From Setaria digitata (Eukaryota; Nematoda; Chromadorea; Rhabditida; Setariidae), in NCBI GenBank assembly GCA_003640385.1, contig RCAB01000011.1, positions 310,001-374,000 of the forward strand: 64,000 nucleotides of DNA. Reading direction: 5' to 3'. A program made the position numbers and the translations under genes. Positions 24,658 through 38,150 of this stretch are shown piece after piece (positions within the stretch are counted from its first letter, which is position 1; the number at the start of each line of letters is the position of its first letter). Under the pieces are notes generated by a model that saw nothing but the letters and a program-made list of their open reading frames with translations, ran no database searches and had not been told where the DNA came from.

Positions 24658-27600
24658 ATGACCGGCGAAGCAGAAGACTGGAGGCCTATTCCTGAAGAAT
24701 TACAACAAGTTGTACAGCTTCTTCAACATTCACAATCACCGGACACTCAAACACAACGAAGTGTGCAAGAAGTATGCTCTTGTCTGAAATTTTTATTATT
24801 TTTAATCTTTTATTGCAAATGTCAATGTCATCATTTGTAATTTATTTCAGCGTTTGGATCAGCTCAATTTGCATCCTGAGTTTTGCTGCTACCTTGTTTT
24901 TATCCTCAGTGAACTGAAAGATGAACAGGTATTATTTATACTGTACTTTTCTATTAAAATCTTTCGTAATTTTCTGCCCTTCCTCATCTCGGTCTTTTGA
25001 TTAAGATAAGTACAATTTGAAAAAGGAAAAAAAAGGACGAAACAATTCCTGTGCTTTCGTAATCTTTGCGGTATAGGTGGTCTTTATAATTAACAATATT
25101 AAACTTTATTATTTACTCTGTTTAATTTGTGGATCGTTGTTTCGATCGCCATCAGCCAATAGCGTCTTATGTGATACGTGAATTTTGCCTGAATTGCATT
25201 TTCAAATTAAATGTTTGTAGGTGGCGAATCGTTCATTGGCGGGTTTGATATTGAAAAATTCGATAAGAATGCTATGGGGACGATTACCGGAACCTATACG
25301 ACAGTATGTTAAGAACAGAACACTTCTAGCAATTTCGGATTCCCATCCGTTAATACGCGCAACTGTGGGCATTATTATTACCACAATTGTTGTCCATGAG
25401 GGTATTACTCAGTGGCCGGCCTTGCTTCCTACGCTGTGTAGTATGTTGGATGGATCCGATGAGAACTTGCAAGAGGTCTTTTCTTTTTCGTTAATGCTTA
25501 ATATAATAGCAGATTTATTTTGCGTTACTAGCATGTTCACGTTCGGTTAGATTTTACAGCATTTTGTAAGTTGTAAATTTGTAGGGTGCTATGGGTGCAA
25601 TACAGAAAATTTGCGAGGATTCTGCAGATATGTTAACACCTCAAGAACATTTGAGTACACTCATTCCTAAGCTTCTATGTTTTTTTAGTTCTCCATCACC
25701 GAAGTTAAGGTTAGTTGCTTTCGTTTGTATTTTATGAAAAGTCATCATATGTTGCGTTCACTATTTTTTGTATGTTTTGATTGCGTTCACTTTTTTTTGT
25801 ATGCTTTGCGAATCAATGATAATTGCAGGGCGTTAGCGCTTAATTCGGTGAACTGCATATTACTTGTTCAAACAGAACCATTAAACAACATCATGGACGT
25901 ATTTTTACAGCATTTATTTGCATTGGCAAATGACGCGGATACGGTATTTTTACTTACTTTTATAAACAAATTCTTAAGTGAGCTTATAGACCAGCGCAAG
26001 AGAGATATAGAGAGTGGTGTTGTATTTCATTTCGCATTTCATTTTATATAGTTTTCCTTGCTGAACTGTTTTCTAGATATGTTGTAATAGGCTTTATTTC
26101 AACAAAGTTTAAAAGAAACCTTTAAGAGAGATTCCAGTTCTTTCTGATTATTTTTTCAAGCTGCTTTATCGTTATTTATCGCTTTTGTATCTACTACACT
26201 GATCAATTTCAGGAAGTGCAAAAACAGCTTTGTCGATCATTAACATTACTGCTTGATTCTCATCTTGACAAACTAGTATCTCAGCTAGGAAATATCGTAG
26301 AATTTATGCTTCTGAGGACTCAGGTAAGGAGATTTATTACTCGATTAATGTTTGTTTATTTATATCGTACCATAAATTATAAAACTAGTCTTTAAGGATC
26401 CCAATGAAGCAACAGCATTGGAAGCATGTGAGTTTTGGCTAGCCTTAGCGGAAAATCCAGTAGTGTGCAAAGAAGCTCTGTTGCCTCACCTTCCCAAATT
26501 GATACCAGTTCTAGTTAGGTGTATGAGGTATTCGGACATGGATGTTGCTGTCTTGAAAGTAAGTTTACTTAACAGATCTCTTCTTATCATCTCAGAAGAT
26601 TNATCATTTCAGAAGATTTTGCTTCGCATTCTTTTAAAAATTGTTATTCTTTCACACTTATTTCCGTTACTATTTTATCCACGGAGCGTTGTTTTTNCTT
26701 ATCATCTCAGAAGATTTTGCTTCGCATTCTTTTAAAAATCGTTATTCTTTCACACTTATTTCCGTTACTATTTTATCCACGGAGCGTTGTTTTTAGGGTG
26801 ATGTTGATGAAGAAGATGGTGCGATACCTGATCGTCAGCAAGATATAAAACCACGTTTTCATCGTGCTAAGACTCAAACGCAAACGCAAAGGAAATCTGA
26901 GGCTATTGTTGAAGGGGTACTTCGTTATTTTAAATAAATCACATGAGATTCTGTCCTCTCAAACAATTGTTAACAAATTTTTGCACCAGCAAACTTCGTT
27001 TGTGATCTTTTGCGATGATTTGCTTTCAAATAAGCGTATTGTAGCTTTTTCGAAAATTTAGGAATCCATGGATGATGATGATGATGGGGATGATGATAGT
27101 TCGACTGAATGGAACTTACGTATGCGTTTTGTTGCATCTTTTTTCTTTTTGTGTTATTTGTCAGATGTATATGTGCCCTTACTAAAAATACCTTTTCCAA
27201 ATAGTTTTTAACGGTTATATTTTCAGGAAAATGCAGTGCTGCTTCCCTGGATGTACTTTCTAGTATATTTAATGATGATTTTTTACCAACATTATTGCCC
27301 ATATTAAAGGAAACTCTTTTTCATAGTAACTGGCTGGTAAGCCATATTTTACTTGGTCACATTTCAAAATTTCATTTTGATTTTTGTAAAGGAAGTTAAA
27401 TGACTGTGGTCGTAGAGTTTTCCCTTTTTTTTTAAAAAAAAAAAAAATATTTCTGACTCATTTTATTGCTTTGAACAGACCATGAAAAATGATGTGGAAT
27501 TTTAGATAAAGGAAAGTGGCATATTAGCTTTGGGTGCTGTTGCTGAAGGATGTATGTCCGGCATTACCCCACATTTGCCTGAACTCGTCCCATTTTTAAT

Positions 27601-30600
27601 CGCATCTTTGCAAGACCGGAAGGTACATAACTTCTCTATTATTCATTTTTGGTTTTCTCTTAGCACTTTGCATCTTTGTGAAAGCTGCTGATTTCAGGCT
27701 CTTGTGAGGTCAATTACTTGTTGGACTCTGTCTCGGTATTGTCATTATGTTGTTCAGCAGGATCATAATATGTATTTCAAGCAGCTGCTAAAAGAAGTGA
27801 GGCATATTTGAGAAGTAAAATGTCTCAATAGCTAGTCATTAAAAAAGAACTTATGAAGCAGTTCAGAAATTTTGTTTTTATTTAAAAGCTTAGGGGAATG
27901 AAGGCAGAATTTGATAATTAGGGTGATTCTGGGTGCCTTGAGCATTATTTTTAAACCATAATTCTACCCTGAAGGATAAGAAGAGATCAGCGAATTATAA
28001 GTCATTTTAAGGTGAATGGAAAGATATTCTCTTTTTGAATAAAGAATATTTTAGTATTTGTAACCAAAATTGCTCTATTTCTTTCTGGATTTACTACTAC
28101 TTTTTTAGCTGCTGGCTCGTATTTTGGATGGTAGTAAACGGGTTCAAGAAGCTGCATGTTCTGCATTTGCAACCTTGGAAGAAGAAGCAAATTTGGAGTT
28201 GGTTCCATATTTGCCCGAAATTCTTGCAACTCTTGTCGAAGCATTCAACAGATATCAGGTTGTTTTATTGGTAGTTAATTTTGCCGATGCAAAGAAAAAT
28301 CGAATTTCTTAACTTACGAAAGGATGATGCACTTATTATCCTAAAGAAAACATCTTTTCATGATACTTAGTCGCACAGTACTAGTAGTTGCAAGCTGTGA
28401 ATGTAAAGGAACACTTATTACGGCTTGTTCCAGAACTCCGCAAGGATATGCCTTGAATAATGTGAGTTTTAAGTACTGCATATTGCCTTGACTCTCTAAA
28501 CCATTTAGATTAAAAATTGTCCATAAATTAGCTCTGAATCGGCAATTTCAGGCAAAAAATTTGCTCATCCTTTATGATGCAGTGGGTACACTGGCAGATA
28601 GTGTCGGTCCAAATTTGAATGAACCGCAGTATGTTGAGGTCTGTAACTTGTTGCAGTTAATTTATACATTTCTTTGCATCAGAGTTTTCTGCTTTTGAAA
28701 ATCTTTTTGCACAAATATATTTATTCAGACAATCATGAGGCCGTTAATGGCAAAATGGGCTGCTCTGGGCGATGATGACAAAGAGTTGTTCCCCCTGCTA
28801 GAGTGTTTGTCTTCCGTTGCTACTGCTCTTCATGAAGCTTTCCTACCATACTGTGAACCTGTTTTTCAAAGGTTATTGTCTTAGTTTCAATTTCAACTTT
28901 TTTTTTTCAGCCGCATTAGTCCTATTTGAATGGGGAAAATTACTTGTGAGTGTTCCTAGTAATTAAATTTAGATTTCCTTAGTTTTAACTTCCTTTTGAC
29001 CAGATTTTGTATCGCAGTTGTACATTTATTTAATTTCATGAGCATTTTGGTTAAGATGCACAGCTCTTATTGGACGTTGCTTGCAACAGTCACAGCTTGC
29101 CATGGAACGGCCATCAGAATATGACATGCCAGACAAAGATTTCCTTATTGTTGCACTGGATCTTCTCTCGGGACTTGCAGAGGGGCTTGCCGAACACATT
29201 GATTCCCTTGTTGGGCCGAGTCAAATTATTGCCCTCGTTTATCAGTGTTCTATGGTACTCCATTATTCTCTTTATGAATTTTCACTTCAAAAATTGTTTT
29301 TTACAAAACTTCCAGAACCAGCTTTGTAATTTATATAAAGCTTTGTCAGTTCTTTCAGGACTCGAGTGCTGAAGTGCGACAGAGTTCGTTTGCTTTACTT
29401 GGTGATTTATCCAAGGCTTGCTATCATTATCTTCAACCTCATATAAGTGAGATTTCTTTTTTTTTTTCAGTAAGATGTTTTTGCTATTGTAAATCATTAA
29501 TTTTAGAAGAAGCAAATCACTAGAGCATAAAGAGCCTATATGGAATAAATTGAAGTTGAAGACCGTGTCAGCTATATTTCATTTAAAAATTGCTTGGAAT
29601 ATCAGTGTTTGTGGCACTCCATTAATTTTTTCAGGTTGCTTTTATTGCAGTTTCTAGGAATAAAACTACCATTTCAGACATTTTTCTGCCGATTTTGGCA
29701 CAAAATTTGGATCCTGATTCAATATCCGTTTGTAATAATTCGATATGGGCAATTGGTGAAATAGCTATGAAGATGGGTGAGGGTATGCGTCCGCATGTAC
29801 TTGGACTGATACCGGCTCTGATAATCGTAATGAATAGAGAGAAGGGGCCGAAAACACTGCTGGAAAATACCGGTAAAGATTTTTTTCATAAGTTTTGAGT
29901 TGCTGAAAGTTGAAATCTTTTTTGTTTTAAAACCTTCTTTTCAAATTTAAAATGCACATGTGAAATATAAAAGTTTATATTTGTGTTTTCCAGCAATAAC
30001 TCTCGGCCGTTTGGGTATTAGTTGTGCTAGTGAAGTGGCACCGTTTTTACCACAGTTCATTCGTCCATGGTGTTTGGCGCTACGAAATATACGTGATAAT
30101 GAAGAAAAGGAGAGCGCCTTTAGGGGTCTCTGTAACATGATTAATCTCAATCCCGCTGGAGTACTTGCGGTATCCTTTTCACCTATTATCAGAAATCTGG
30201 AAGTGTCTTATCATTGTCTGACATAAGTATCGTACTTTTCAGTTTCATTATCACGCAGAAGCTAAGTTTTGAGTCATAGATAAAATCAGATCATCTGAGT
30301 TGTTGAATCCTTTTTTTCAGGAGTTTATATTTTTATGTGATGCAATTGCATCTTGGAACAATCCTCAGCCTGAATTGAAAATGATGTTTTCAAGGGTAAG
30401 GACTATTAATTTTACTTTCTTCAAAGATAAAATTTATCTTCTGTTTATTGAGAATCAGTAAAGATGAAATACCTTTCACTGAAAGAAGCTATTTTGCCGA
30501 AGCTGGTTTCTTAATAAAATTTTGGTCACTATTCAGACCCTGAACAGATTACAGATTACTTATTCTCAGTAAAGTCATTGGGAATGCGTCCTTTTAAGAA

Positions 30601-30808
30601 CGAGTTTAATCTTTATATCATCTGAATTACCTCTTTGCATTGAATATAAACTACGATAATCAGTGAGATTAACCAGTGAACTTAAGTGATGGGCTTTCAG
30701 ATTCTGCACGGCTTTCGACAACAAGTTGGTGATTTAAATTGGACAGCATTTACTTCACGGTTCCCTATACCGTTGAAGCAGCGATTAGCGAATCAGTACG
30801 ACGTTTAG
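24658..30808 (+). CDS. imb-2: Transportin (importin beta-2), M9/PY-NLS import receptor
   Basis: Twenty-one exons, all in phase, give 894 residues, the length of human transportin-1. Exons: 24658-24771, 24851-24928, 25221-25475, 25585-25709, 25829-25943, 26213-26323, 26397-26558, 26797-26916, 27062-27119, 27227-27336, 27506-27622, 27698-27796, 28109-28258, 28552-28638, 28729-28871, 29056-29254, 29359-29446, 29678-29872, 29994-30169, 30321-30395, 30701-30808. Similarity to the family is strong throughout: [14 protein letters not shown] [52 protein letters not shown] and [19 protein letters not shown]. The acidic loop (DDDDDGDDD, around residue 365) is the region that in this family responds to RanGTP to release cargo. 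The protein carries PY-NLS cargo such as RNA-binding proteins through nuclear pores. A probable 5' UTR or trans-splice acceptor ends at 24619. The intron between exons 7 and 8 is inflated by an assembly duplication. Confidence 0.96.
26581..26796. repeat. Unmerged contig overlap inside a transportin intron
   Basis: Two single Ns (26602 and 26697) separate overlapping copies of the same intronic sequence; the copies of about 94 bases differ at a few positions (for example aaattgtt versus aaatcgtt). This is the signature of unmerged contig ends or two alleles. Coding exons on either side are intact. Confidence 0.9.
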
Positions 30809-32728
30809 CAAAACTACATTAAATACCACATCGGCCGGCGACTTTTGGTATTCATATGATATTTTACACTGGTCATCATTGTTCCATTATAGCTTCTGGT
30901 CGGTTCCGCATTGCCTAATAATTCAATAATTAACTGATCATTTGTAGCCTCTAAATTAAAATATATTAATTCATATTTCATGAGGATTTGAGAGCTTCGT
31001 TTTTCTCGTTGTTGTTTTGTTTTTTTTTTCTGCCTTGTTTATTATTATATTAAATAAAAGAAATAAAAGCACGTAATATGGCGGAATAGACCGATAATTG
31101 CATGCTTTTTGGAAAATTCCATGTTCTTATGAGTTTAGCTTACTGACGATGTTTTTCCACAACAATTGTGTTTGTTTTTGGAGCTTTCTCACAGTCATGT
31201 AAGTTATCATTCTTTCGAACATCCCGTTCTATGTTCTTTTTAGCCTTTTTAGTTTGCTTTCATGGGTTGTGCTTTTCAGTCTTTTTTTTTGTTCTATTAT
31301 TATTATTTTTTTTTTCTTTTTGAGTTCTCGCGTGCTTCTTTTGCAGACGCTTTTATTGTTTCGTTTTCTCTTTCATTATTTTCGAGTTATCTACAAACAC
31401 ATGCTTTCTGTTTGGTGCTCTTATATATAGCCCCCTAAAACAATAGAATGGTTGATAAGTTCAAGTTTTTGAGTGTACTTTAAGTAATGTTTAAGATTTC
31501 CAGGAATATTATATTTTAGAACTTCCACTTTTTGCTTATTATCCTTTTGGATAGTAGTGTGGAGGAGCATTGAAGTAACGCGTTACATTATGTCAATACA
31601 TGAATATTTTCTTTTGAATAGAGATAGCCTAAGTTCATAATATTTGATTGTATTTTTATATAGGTCGTTATAAATTATATACTATTTGATTTGACGATTT
31701 AACATACCTAACTCTCTGACCCCAATGATACCGGTCATATATAATTTCTTTGATAAGCTGGAGAGATCTTATGCGAATATGGGTTTACTGTTTTATATAC
31801 TGTATAATTTTATAAATGATTAGCAATCGTTATGCTATTATCACTATTTGTTTGTATTATATTTGATTATATGGAGTCATGATTTTCTGATATTTTATAC
31901 ATAATACATTACGAGTATATACTTATATCATTACTGAAATAATAAACTTATCGTACAAAAACAAGTAAACCCTTAACTTAGACTACGAAGAATACTCGAA
32001 ATTTGTCAATAGGAAAGAGCCCATACGAAAGCATTTCTACTGGTTCCAAGTCTTGCAGTTTTCATTTTTCGGATCCAGGTGTGTTGTGCATGCTGTCGTT
32101 TTTTATCCCTTATTTTCGTTTCGTTCTTCAATATGTTGTTTTCCTACCTAAATTACGTGTATTAGTTCTTATGAGCCTCGTTTATCCATCATTGTCTGAG
32201 TTTAGTATCATGTTCATGTCCAGATGTCTTTTTTTTTGTTTTTCTTTGTTTTCTTTGTTCTTACCGTCGGTTCAGACAGCTTTTATTTCCATATCTTGTT
32301 TAGCCGTGTTAATTGGAAGCTGTATTGAGTACGGGTTCCAAGGCCTGGTTGAGAATTGGCAGTCAAGTAAGGATCAGCGTTTGCACTTTTTAAAATGTTT
32401 TCGATAAACTTGTTAAATACAAACCTTTTTAGTTGTCATTAGGGAGTGCTTGTGGTCATTTGTATTTTTTATTCGAAAGTGCGGTTTCTATATGCAATAT
32501 TAACCAGCAAGGTCAGATTCGATACAGCCTGCTGTCCTTCTCTGTTTCACTTAGTTTATTCCTTCTTCGTGTACCTGCCATCTTTTGGATTAAAGCATTA
32601 TTTAAAATAACTAGCTACACAAAGTCAAAATTTGTAGTTTCGCAGATGATACAAGCTTTTAGTGTTGGTACGCATGTAAAGTAACGTGTATGCAGTTATT
32701 TTTTAGAATATTCACATTTTTGTCAGCT

Positions 32729-33299
32729 TCAATAATAGTGACCTGGGTAACATATGCATAAGTTAATCTTTATGTAGATAGTAATTTCAGACCCATGATG
32801 GAGTAGAGCAGAAATATCATACAAATTAAAAGGCATGACTTGCTTTTTGAATATTCGTAGAGTCTTTACATCAAGATCGGTTTGGAAATATGCAGGAAGT
32901 CGGATATCAGTAGGCTTCCAAGATATTTTGGCAGGAATAGTCATTATTACTAGAGTTGCTTGTTGCATTTCTCGTTGTCTTTCATTTATTTTTGCAATTA
33001 TTCGTTTAACTATGTTTTACTATGTTTGATAAATGTTTTAAGCTTCTCGTTTCTGTAAAGGTCATTCTGATACTCATCAAAAATATTTATATCGTCTTCT
33101 CCTGTATTATGTGACGGTTATTATGGTGCTGGGAGTGGTACTGCATAAGTATAGGAGTGGTACTACATAAGTATTATGTAAATCTTAATAGATTTTATTT
33201 GAGGTCTTTACTGTTTCACCCTTCCAAATGATGATTTCCTCTTCGATGTCGCCCAGACACGGTATAAATTTAGCAAGCCATAATTCAATGGGAGTGGTA
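32729..33299 (-). CDS. Possible exons of an unidentified minus-strand gene
   Basis: A 93-codon open segment read from 33009 down to 32729 has markedly protein-like composition (for example INERQREMQQ, KISWKPTDIRLPAYF and LRIFKKQVMPFNLYD) with a charged helix-like start. Read before it, 33299-33220 can be an exon between a tgcag acceptor and a gtgaaa donor, and the two join in phase as WKVKRIIAK. The 3' continuation and the start are not found, and the first exon is also open in another frame. I do not recognise the family; a phosphoinositide-kinase-like origin crossed my mind without motif support. Confidence 0.3.
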
Positions 33300-33320
33300 C
33301 TGCATAAGTATTATGTAAAT
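33131..33320. repeat. Three copies of a 22-31 base unit
   Basis: Copies of a ggagtggtactgcataagta unit lie at about 33131-33152, 33153-33183 and 33290-33320. The last two continue into ttatgtaaat. The first two are adjacent and the third is about 110 bases away. A possible minus-strand splice acceptor falls in the third copy. Confidence 0.75.
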
Positions 33321-33624
33321 TAAAATATCAAGCTTCTCAGGATGTATATAAATTTAAACATTAATCTTGTTAGACTGTGATTTTTGATAGACCAGAGGAA
33401 TTCAGTTTGATCAATTTGAAAGGGTCGCTTCTTCAGGTTGATTTTCTAATCGCTGAGAGATGACTCAGGAGATATGCTTAGATACATTATCCAGAGAAGG
33501 ATTTGCTTTCGAGCAGATGGTTTTACATTTAACATATATTACTAGTAGAGGGTTTGGAAATATATCTATCTATTAGTAGTGCGATGTGCTGTACTGTTTT
33601 TATGTTTATAGGCAAAGTTCCAGG

Positions 33625-35980
33625 ATGGTTGTAGAAGAGTTCGATGGAGCATTTTCTCGACAAGCATTTTATACCAGGATTTATCGTCAGCTTTTCTCTC
33701 CGGATGGTAAGAGTCTGGGTTGCAACGCTTCGACATTACTGTGCATTTTTTGAAAGCTCTTAGTGAAATGAAATTTTAATTTGCATAACTTAAAGACGAC
33801 TTAATAACTGCACTAGTATCAGTGGACCCTTTGTTGGCTAGAGTAATGATTGGACAGTTAAGCATAATTAGAATGGTATTTTTCATTTCTGTGCTAGTTT
33901 TCTAAGCCCTAGGCGAATATAAATATCACTGAGTCACAAATAAAGTAAGTGATCTTTTCAGACCATCCACATATGTTCTTCAGTCACTAATGTATGATGA
34001 GGAAAACCGAATATTTAGAAATGGTACTTTTTTGAAATTTCAGGTAACTGGTTAGTGGTGACGGATTCACTTGCTCATTTATATCTTTTTGAGCTTCGCC
34101 ACGCTCTTGAATTAAATGCGTCCAGTAATGAACGACGGTTTAAATGTTTATTGAAGTTGGATGAACCAGTTTATGCATTGAGTAGTGTTCATTCAAGAAT
34201 AGTTTGCGGCAATGCAGTGGGTCAATTAGCTATTTACGACTGGAATGATATCATCCACTCCGATACTTCCGATCCATGCTTTCCTATAAGCAAATTTAAC
34301 GGTTTCCCGGCAGGTTTGTCAGTTGCTCCACCATGTGAAATAAATGCAGTTTCTTGCATCAATAACAGATACATACTGTATGCTGGAGCTGGAGACAATG
34401 CAATTCGTTTAGTGGAAATTGAACGACCAGATAAGGTTTGTTCGATTTTCCTAAATGTGCTGCGAGAAATATGTATTTGATTTGTCTCACTGAACTACTT
34501 ACTGTATGGCTTATGTTGTAACTAATTTACACGTTGTGGATAATGAAGTCAGTCACTGTACTACTTATATTGGATACTGTAGTGCTAAATGCAGTCGTTA
34601 TCAGAATTTTATGCTGTACTTGTTCTCTAAATGTGCTGCCGGCATTTCCACTCATCCACCACTCAATTAACAGTAAAATAGATGTGTCAGTGATTTGTAT
34701 TGCTTTCTTTTTGCATTTTTTTTAGGTTATTTCGACATTTGTCGGGCATACCGAATATGTAAATGAATTGGCGGTGCAGTCGGAGCATGTATTTTTGAGT
34801 TCATCTGAAGACGGTACAGTTCGGCTGTGGGATACACGTTCAAAGGATTTGCATATTTTCAATGTAGCATCTGAAGAAAAGCTTAGACGACGTAATTGTG
34901 GCAAAGGAATTTGTGCTTTGGATATTGAAGAGGATTTCATGGTAAATTTTTAAGACTGTTCGTAACTGGTTACATAAGTGATTTTGCTTCTTCATTACTC
35001 AAAAAAATAATTGGATCTTCTGTTAACATTAAGAGGAAATATTAAATATACAACATATAAGTAATGTAGTTTCTTCGCAAATGATTTTTATTTAAAATGT
35101 CTAGAAAGGTAAGATATAATAAAACATCAGATGGAATTTAATTGGGGAGGATTAGCAGATGTTCAGTTAACAATATCTGGTAACATGCAGAGAATTATTT
35201 CATGCAAAAGATTTCGCAACATTTCTTGCTTTTTTTGGTTCGGCCTCAACTAATGATAAATTTTCTGAAACATGGTCCAGTGAAAACGGAAAATTATTTA
35301 AATTATTGAGTTTTCGACTTTAGTTCATAAATTTTACTTCATTTTTAGATAAAAATGGCAGTATGACTTTAGGTGTGTGGTGGTGATGTAGAACTTGCCA
35401 TCTGGCATATTGGTTCAAGGTCATTAGCATCACCTTTATGTTGTGAACGTCCTCCTTTAATGCGATACACAGTTGCAAAAATGAATGGAGATCGGATTTT
35501 GATAGGCGGAAGTTCTTCAGACCTCATGCAAGTAAGTAATGATAAACTGATTGTATGAAAATTGGGACTTTTATAAAATTCAAAGAAAGGTATTGAAATG
35601 AAATATAATAAGGTGCGTAACACTAATATGACGATGAATTTAATCTGGCCAAGGCTCTTTAGATTTTCTGAATTTTCTAACTATTCATTTAATTCTGTTG
35701 TTATTTTCTTTATGTAATAAACTTGTTAGTTTTTTATGCTTCCTGATAATGTTGAATAAATGTATGAAACTAATATATTTGCTCAAAAGATTTTTTTTAG
35801 TTCGATTATTCTGGCCAACATCTGACGTCTGTGAAGACATCTCTTCGAAGCATTTATTCCATAGAGACGAACTTATTAGGTCCAAACGCGATGACTGTGG
35901 TTGCTGGTGATTCAGTTTTGATCAATGCATTTTTGAATCTTGGCTATGTTTCCTTTTGTTTTTCTACCTCCTCAACTTAG
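33625..35980 (+). CDS. thoc-6: THO complex subunit 6 homologue (WD40 protein)
   Basis: Five exons (33625-33706, 34044-34435, 34726-34941, 35373-35531, 35801-35980) give 342 residues, against 341 in human THOC6. WD40 repeats are recognisable, the clearest being GHTEYVNELAVQ followed by SSSEDGTVRLWDTR around residues 165-190. The next blade begins VCGGDVELAIWHIGSR, which parallels the VCGGGPALTLWHLRS of human THOC6, and the C-terminus NLGYVSFCFS parallels the NLGYRAFSLSF ending. In animals THOC6 is part of the THO/TREX complex that couples transcription and splicing to mRNA export, acting in the nucleus. All junctions are GT-AG and in phase. A tttatag acceptor 14 bases before the ATG is a likely trans-splice or 5' UTR site. 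Confidence 0.88.
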
Positions 35981-38126
35981 CTTGGAAATTCTGAATAACT
36001 ATAACACTAGGAGGGTATGCTTGCTAGGTGTGGAATGCATATTTTTCATTGTATTAAAAGATTCTAAAAACTCTTCATATATTCTTGAATTATGGTGAAC
36101 TGCTTACTTCGCATATTCCGAACAGGTATAATTTCTTTTTCCTTTCAAAGTTAAAAAAAAGTTTCAAATGAAGCGTAGTATGAATAGTATGACCTAACGT
36201 TGGTGTGGTGTAAGCTCATTCCAGGCCTGTGAAACTTTCTGTAGGTTTTTTAGGTTTTTCATATACTGTGTCGAATCACGATCTTCACTTTAGAGTATAA
36301 ATCTTTTTTTCCGAATCACTTTAGTGTAACATTTTTCATTTTTTTTCAGCTTTATCATCCGTAAATTTTTTTTTTAATCTTCTAGTAGTTTGTTGAGAAG
36401 CAATCACTACTACTTCTGACTCAAATTATAAAATTAAGTTGGTGTTTACAAGTGGAAGTTTTCCAAGTTACGATTTCCTTCCATTATAAAAAAGGATTTC
36501 AGATGGGCTTCAGTCTAAAGAAGCAAAAAAAATCGATTGAGAACTAAATACCAAGTGGAAATACTATAGTTTGTGTAATGAATTGAAGCGTGGGAGCTAG
36601 ATATTTCGAAATGTAGCAGGATTTTTTTCTACAAAGAGATGTTAAATGATTGGAAAAGTTATTTTGAAATTATTAACCTCCAGAAAAATTTCCTCAGAGA
36701 GATGAGCAAGTCATTAAACCGATCAGCTTCATCTATATTAATTTTTGAAATAATTTTACGTTCCGAAGATTACATTTTTTTATACCAGAGCGAGTTAACA
36801 ATACAATGACGCAGAAAAGATTTCATCGCCATGCTTCATTGCTCATTGGATGATGAATCTGAAAGTTCTTAAGAGTTTTTAAAAATTCTTGAATTTCTTC
36901 GTTAAAAAATTTAAAGTCTCAGTAGGTATGAAGTGGGTTTCATTCTATCTTTTAAAACAGACGATATTTCCACCGAATTGCTATGGCTGTAAGGGAATAT
37001 TGATTAAGAATAGCAACGTTTGGTTCTTCATTTTTTTTTTCGAAATTTCAATTTTTTTATGGAGATATATTAATTTTTACTCTGTTGGCAAAAGAAAAGC
37101 CTGCAGAGCTGTATAGTGACATTATCTTTGAAATTAATCACTTTGGATTCTTTATCTTTGGATGTCTCTTCTATGACCTTGGAAATAATCCTGAAAAAAT
37201 CTAGGATATTATGCGGAGATTAAAGAAAATTGTTCTTTTCTCTACGCGTTGGAAAAAATGTGTAAAAATTGCATTTGCTGGAAACTTGGTAATATAGGAC
37301 ATGAAATAAATGAATGCTATAAGTTGGAAGAAAAAGAATTTCACTTATATTTCGAAAATAGTTTTGATGACAAAGGCCAAAAATTCAGGGAATGAATGAC
37401 GAAAGAAGCAACAGAAGGGTAACTAACTGATAGATGAAAATAATAATCCTGCCGAATTTACCCAGTAAATTAATTATTATCAAAGCTTTAATAGAAATGA
37501 TTGCTCTTCAGTGATTCGTTTTTTTTTCTGTCGCTTCAGTTTGTTTCTATTTATAAGTTACATCAAGATAATGGCAGAAGAAAAGTTTTTAATTTTTAAA
37601 ATATGGAACGGCTTATGACTTCTGTTCATTAAAGGACACTGAAGGTGCTTACTAAAAAACCTTTTCTTAATTAATAACAGAAAATTTTTGCATGAAATGT
37701 TACCACTGATGATATAATTTGTCGTGTTATGCAAAATTCATAATTTCAGGAAAAGGTTTAAAAGAGATGTGCATTATAAGAGAGTTTCATTTTCTACTTG
37801 TATAAGTTTGTGTAAAGCGAAATGAGGCGAGATAAGGTATTGGCAGTAGAAGGCGTCGGTTCTACAGGCCATCGACTTTCAATAATAAAATTTTGAAGCC
37901 TTCATACAATTACTGCTTACTGTTGCTTTTTCAGCATACAAAGATCGTTCTGGTTCAAGCATTTTTCAGATTCGAAATATATTTGTGTAGTAAATTAAGC
38001 AATTCGAGCATCATCATGTTTTTATTTTAGATTATTAGTTCTGAAATTGCGTTTCTACTCGCTTTTCTTAGTCTTCAAAAAAAAAAGAACCGATTGTTTC
38101 TCTTTTACAAATTTCAATCTTTTCAG
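35981..38126. other. Intergenic, no supported gene
   Basis: AT-rich, with several T- and A-runs. The 75-codon frame at 36889-37116 has no splice partners. It contains the 3' UTR of the THOC6-like gene at its left end and possibly an unseen first exon of the phosphatase gene at its right end. Confidence 0.5.
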
Positions 38127-38150
38127 CAACGTTTCATATTACGCGAGCAG

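Larger units (their letters stand above)
30809..33624. other. Transportin 3' region and spacer
   Basis: Two AATAAA hexamers at 31053-31058 and 31062-31067, about 250 bases after the transportin stop, are plausible polyadenylation signals. The rest is T-rich on the plus strand. Possible minus-strand exons at 32729-33299 are listed separately. A probable 5' acceptor of the THOC6-like gene (tttatag, ending at 33611) is at the right edge. Confidence 0.5.

Noticed and set aside
32003..32407. 134-codon hydrophobic plus-strand frame
   Set aside because: T-rich DNA produces Phe/Leu/Ser-rich frames by chance. There is no start context, splice partner or motif.
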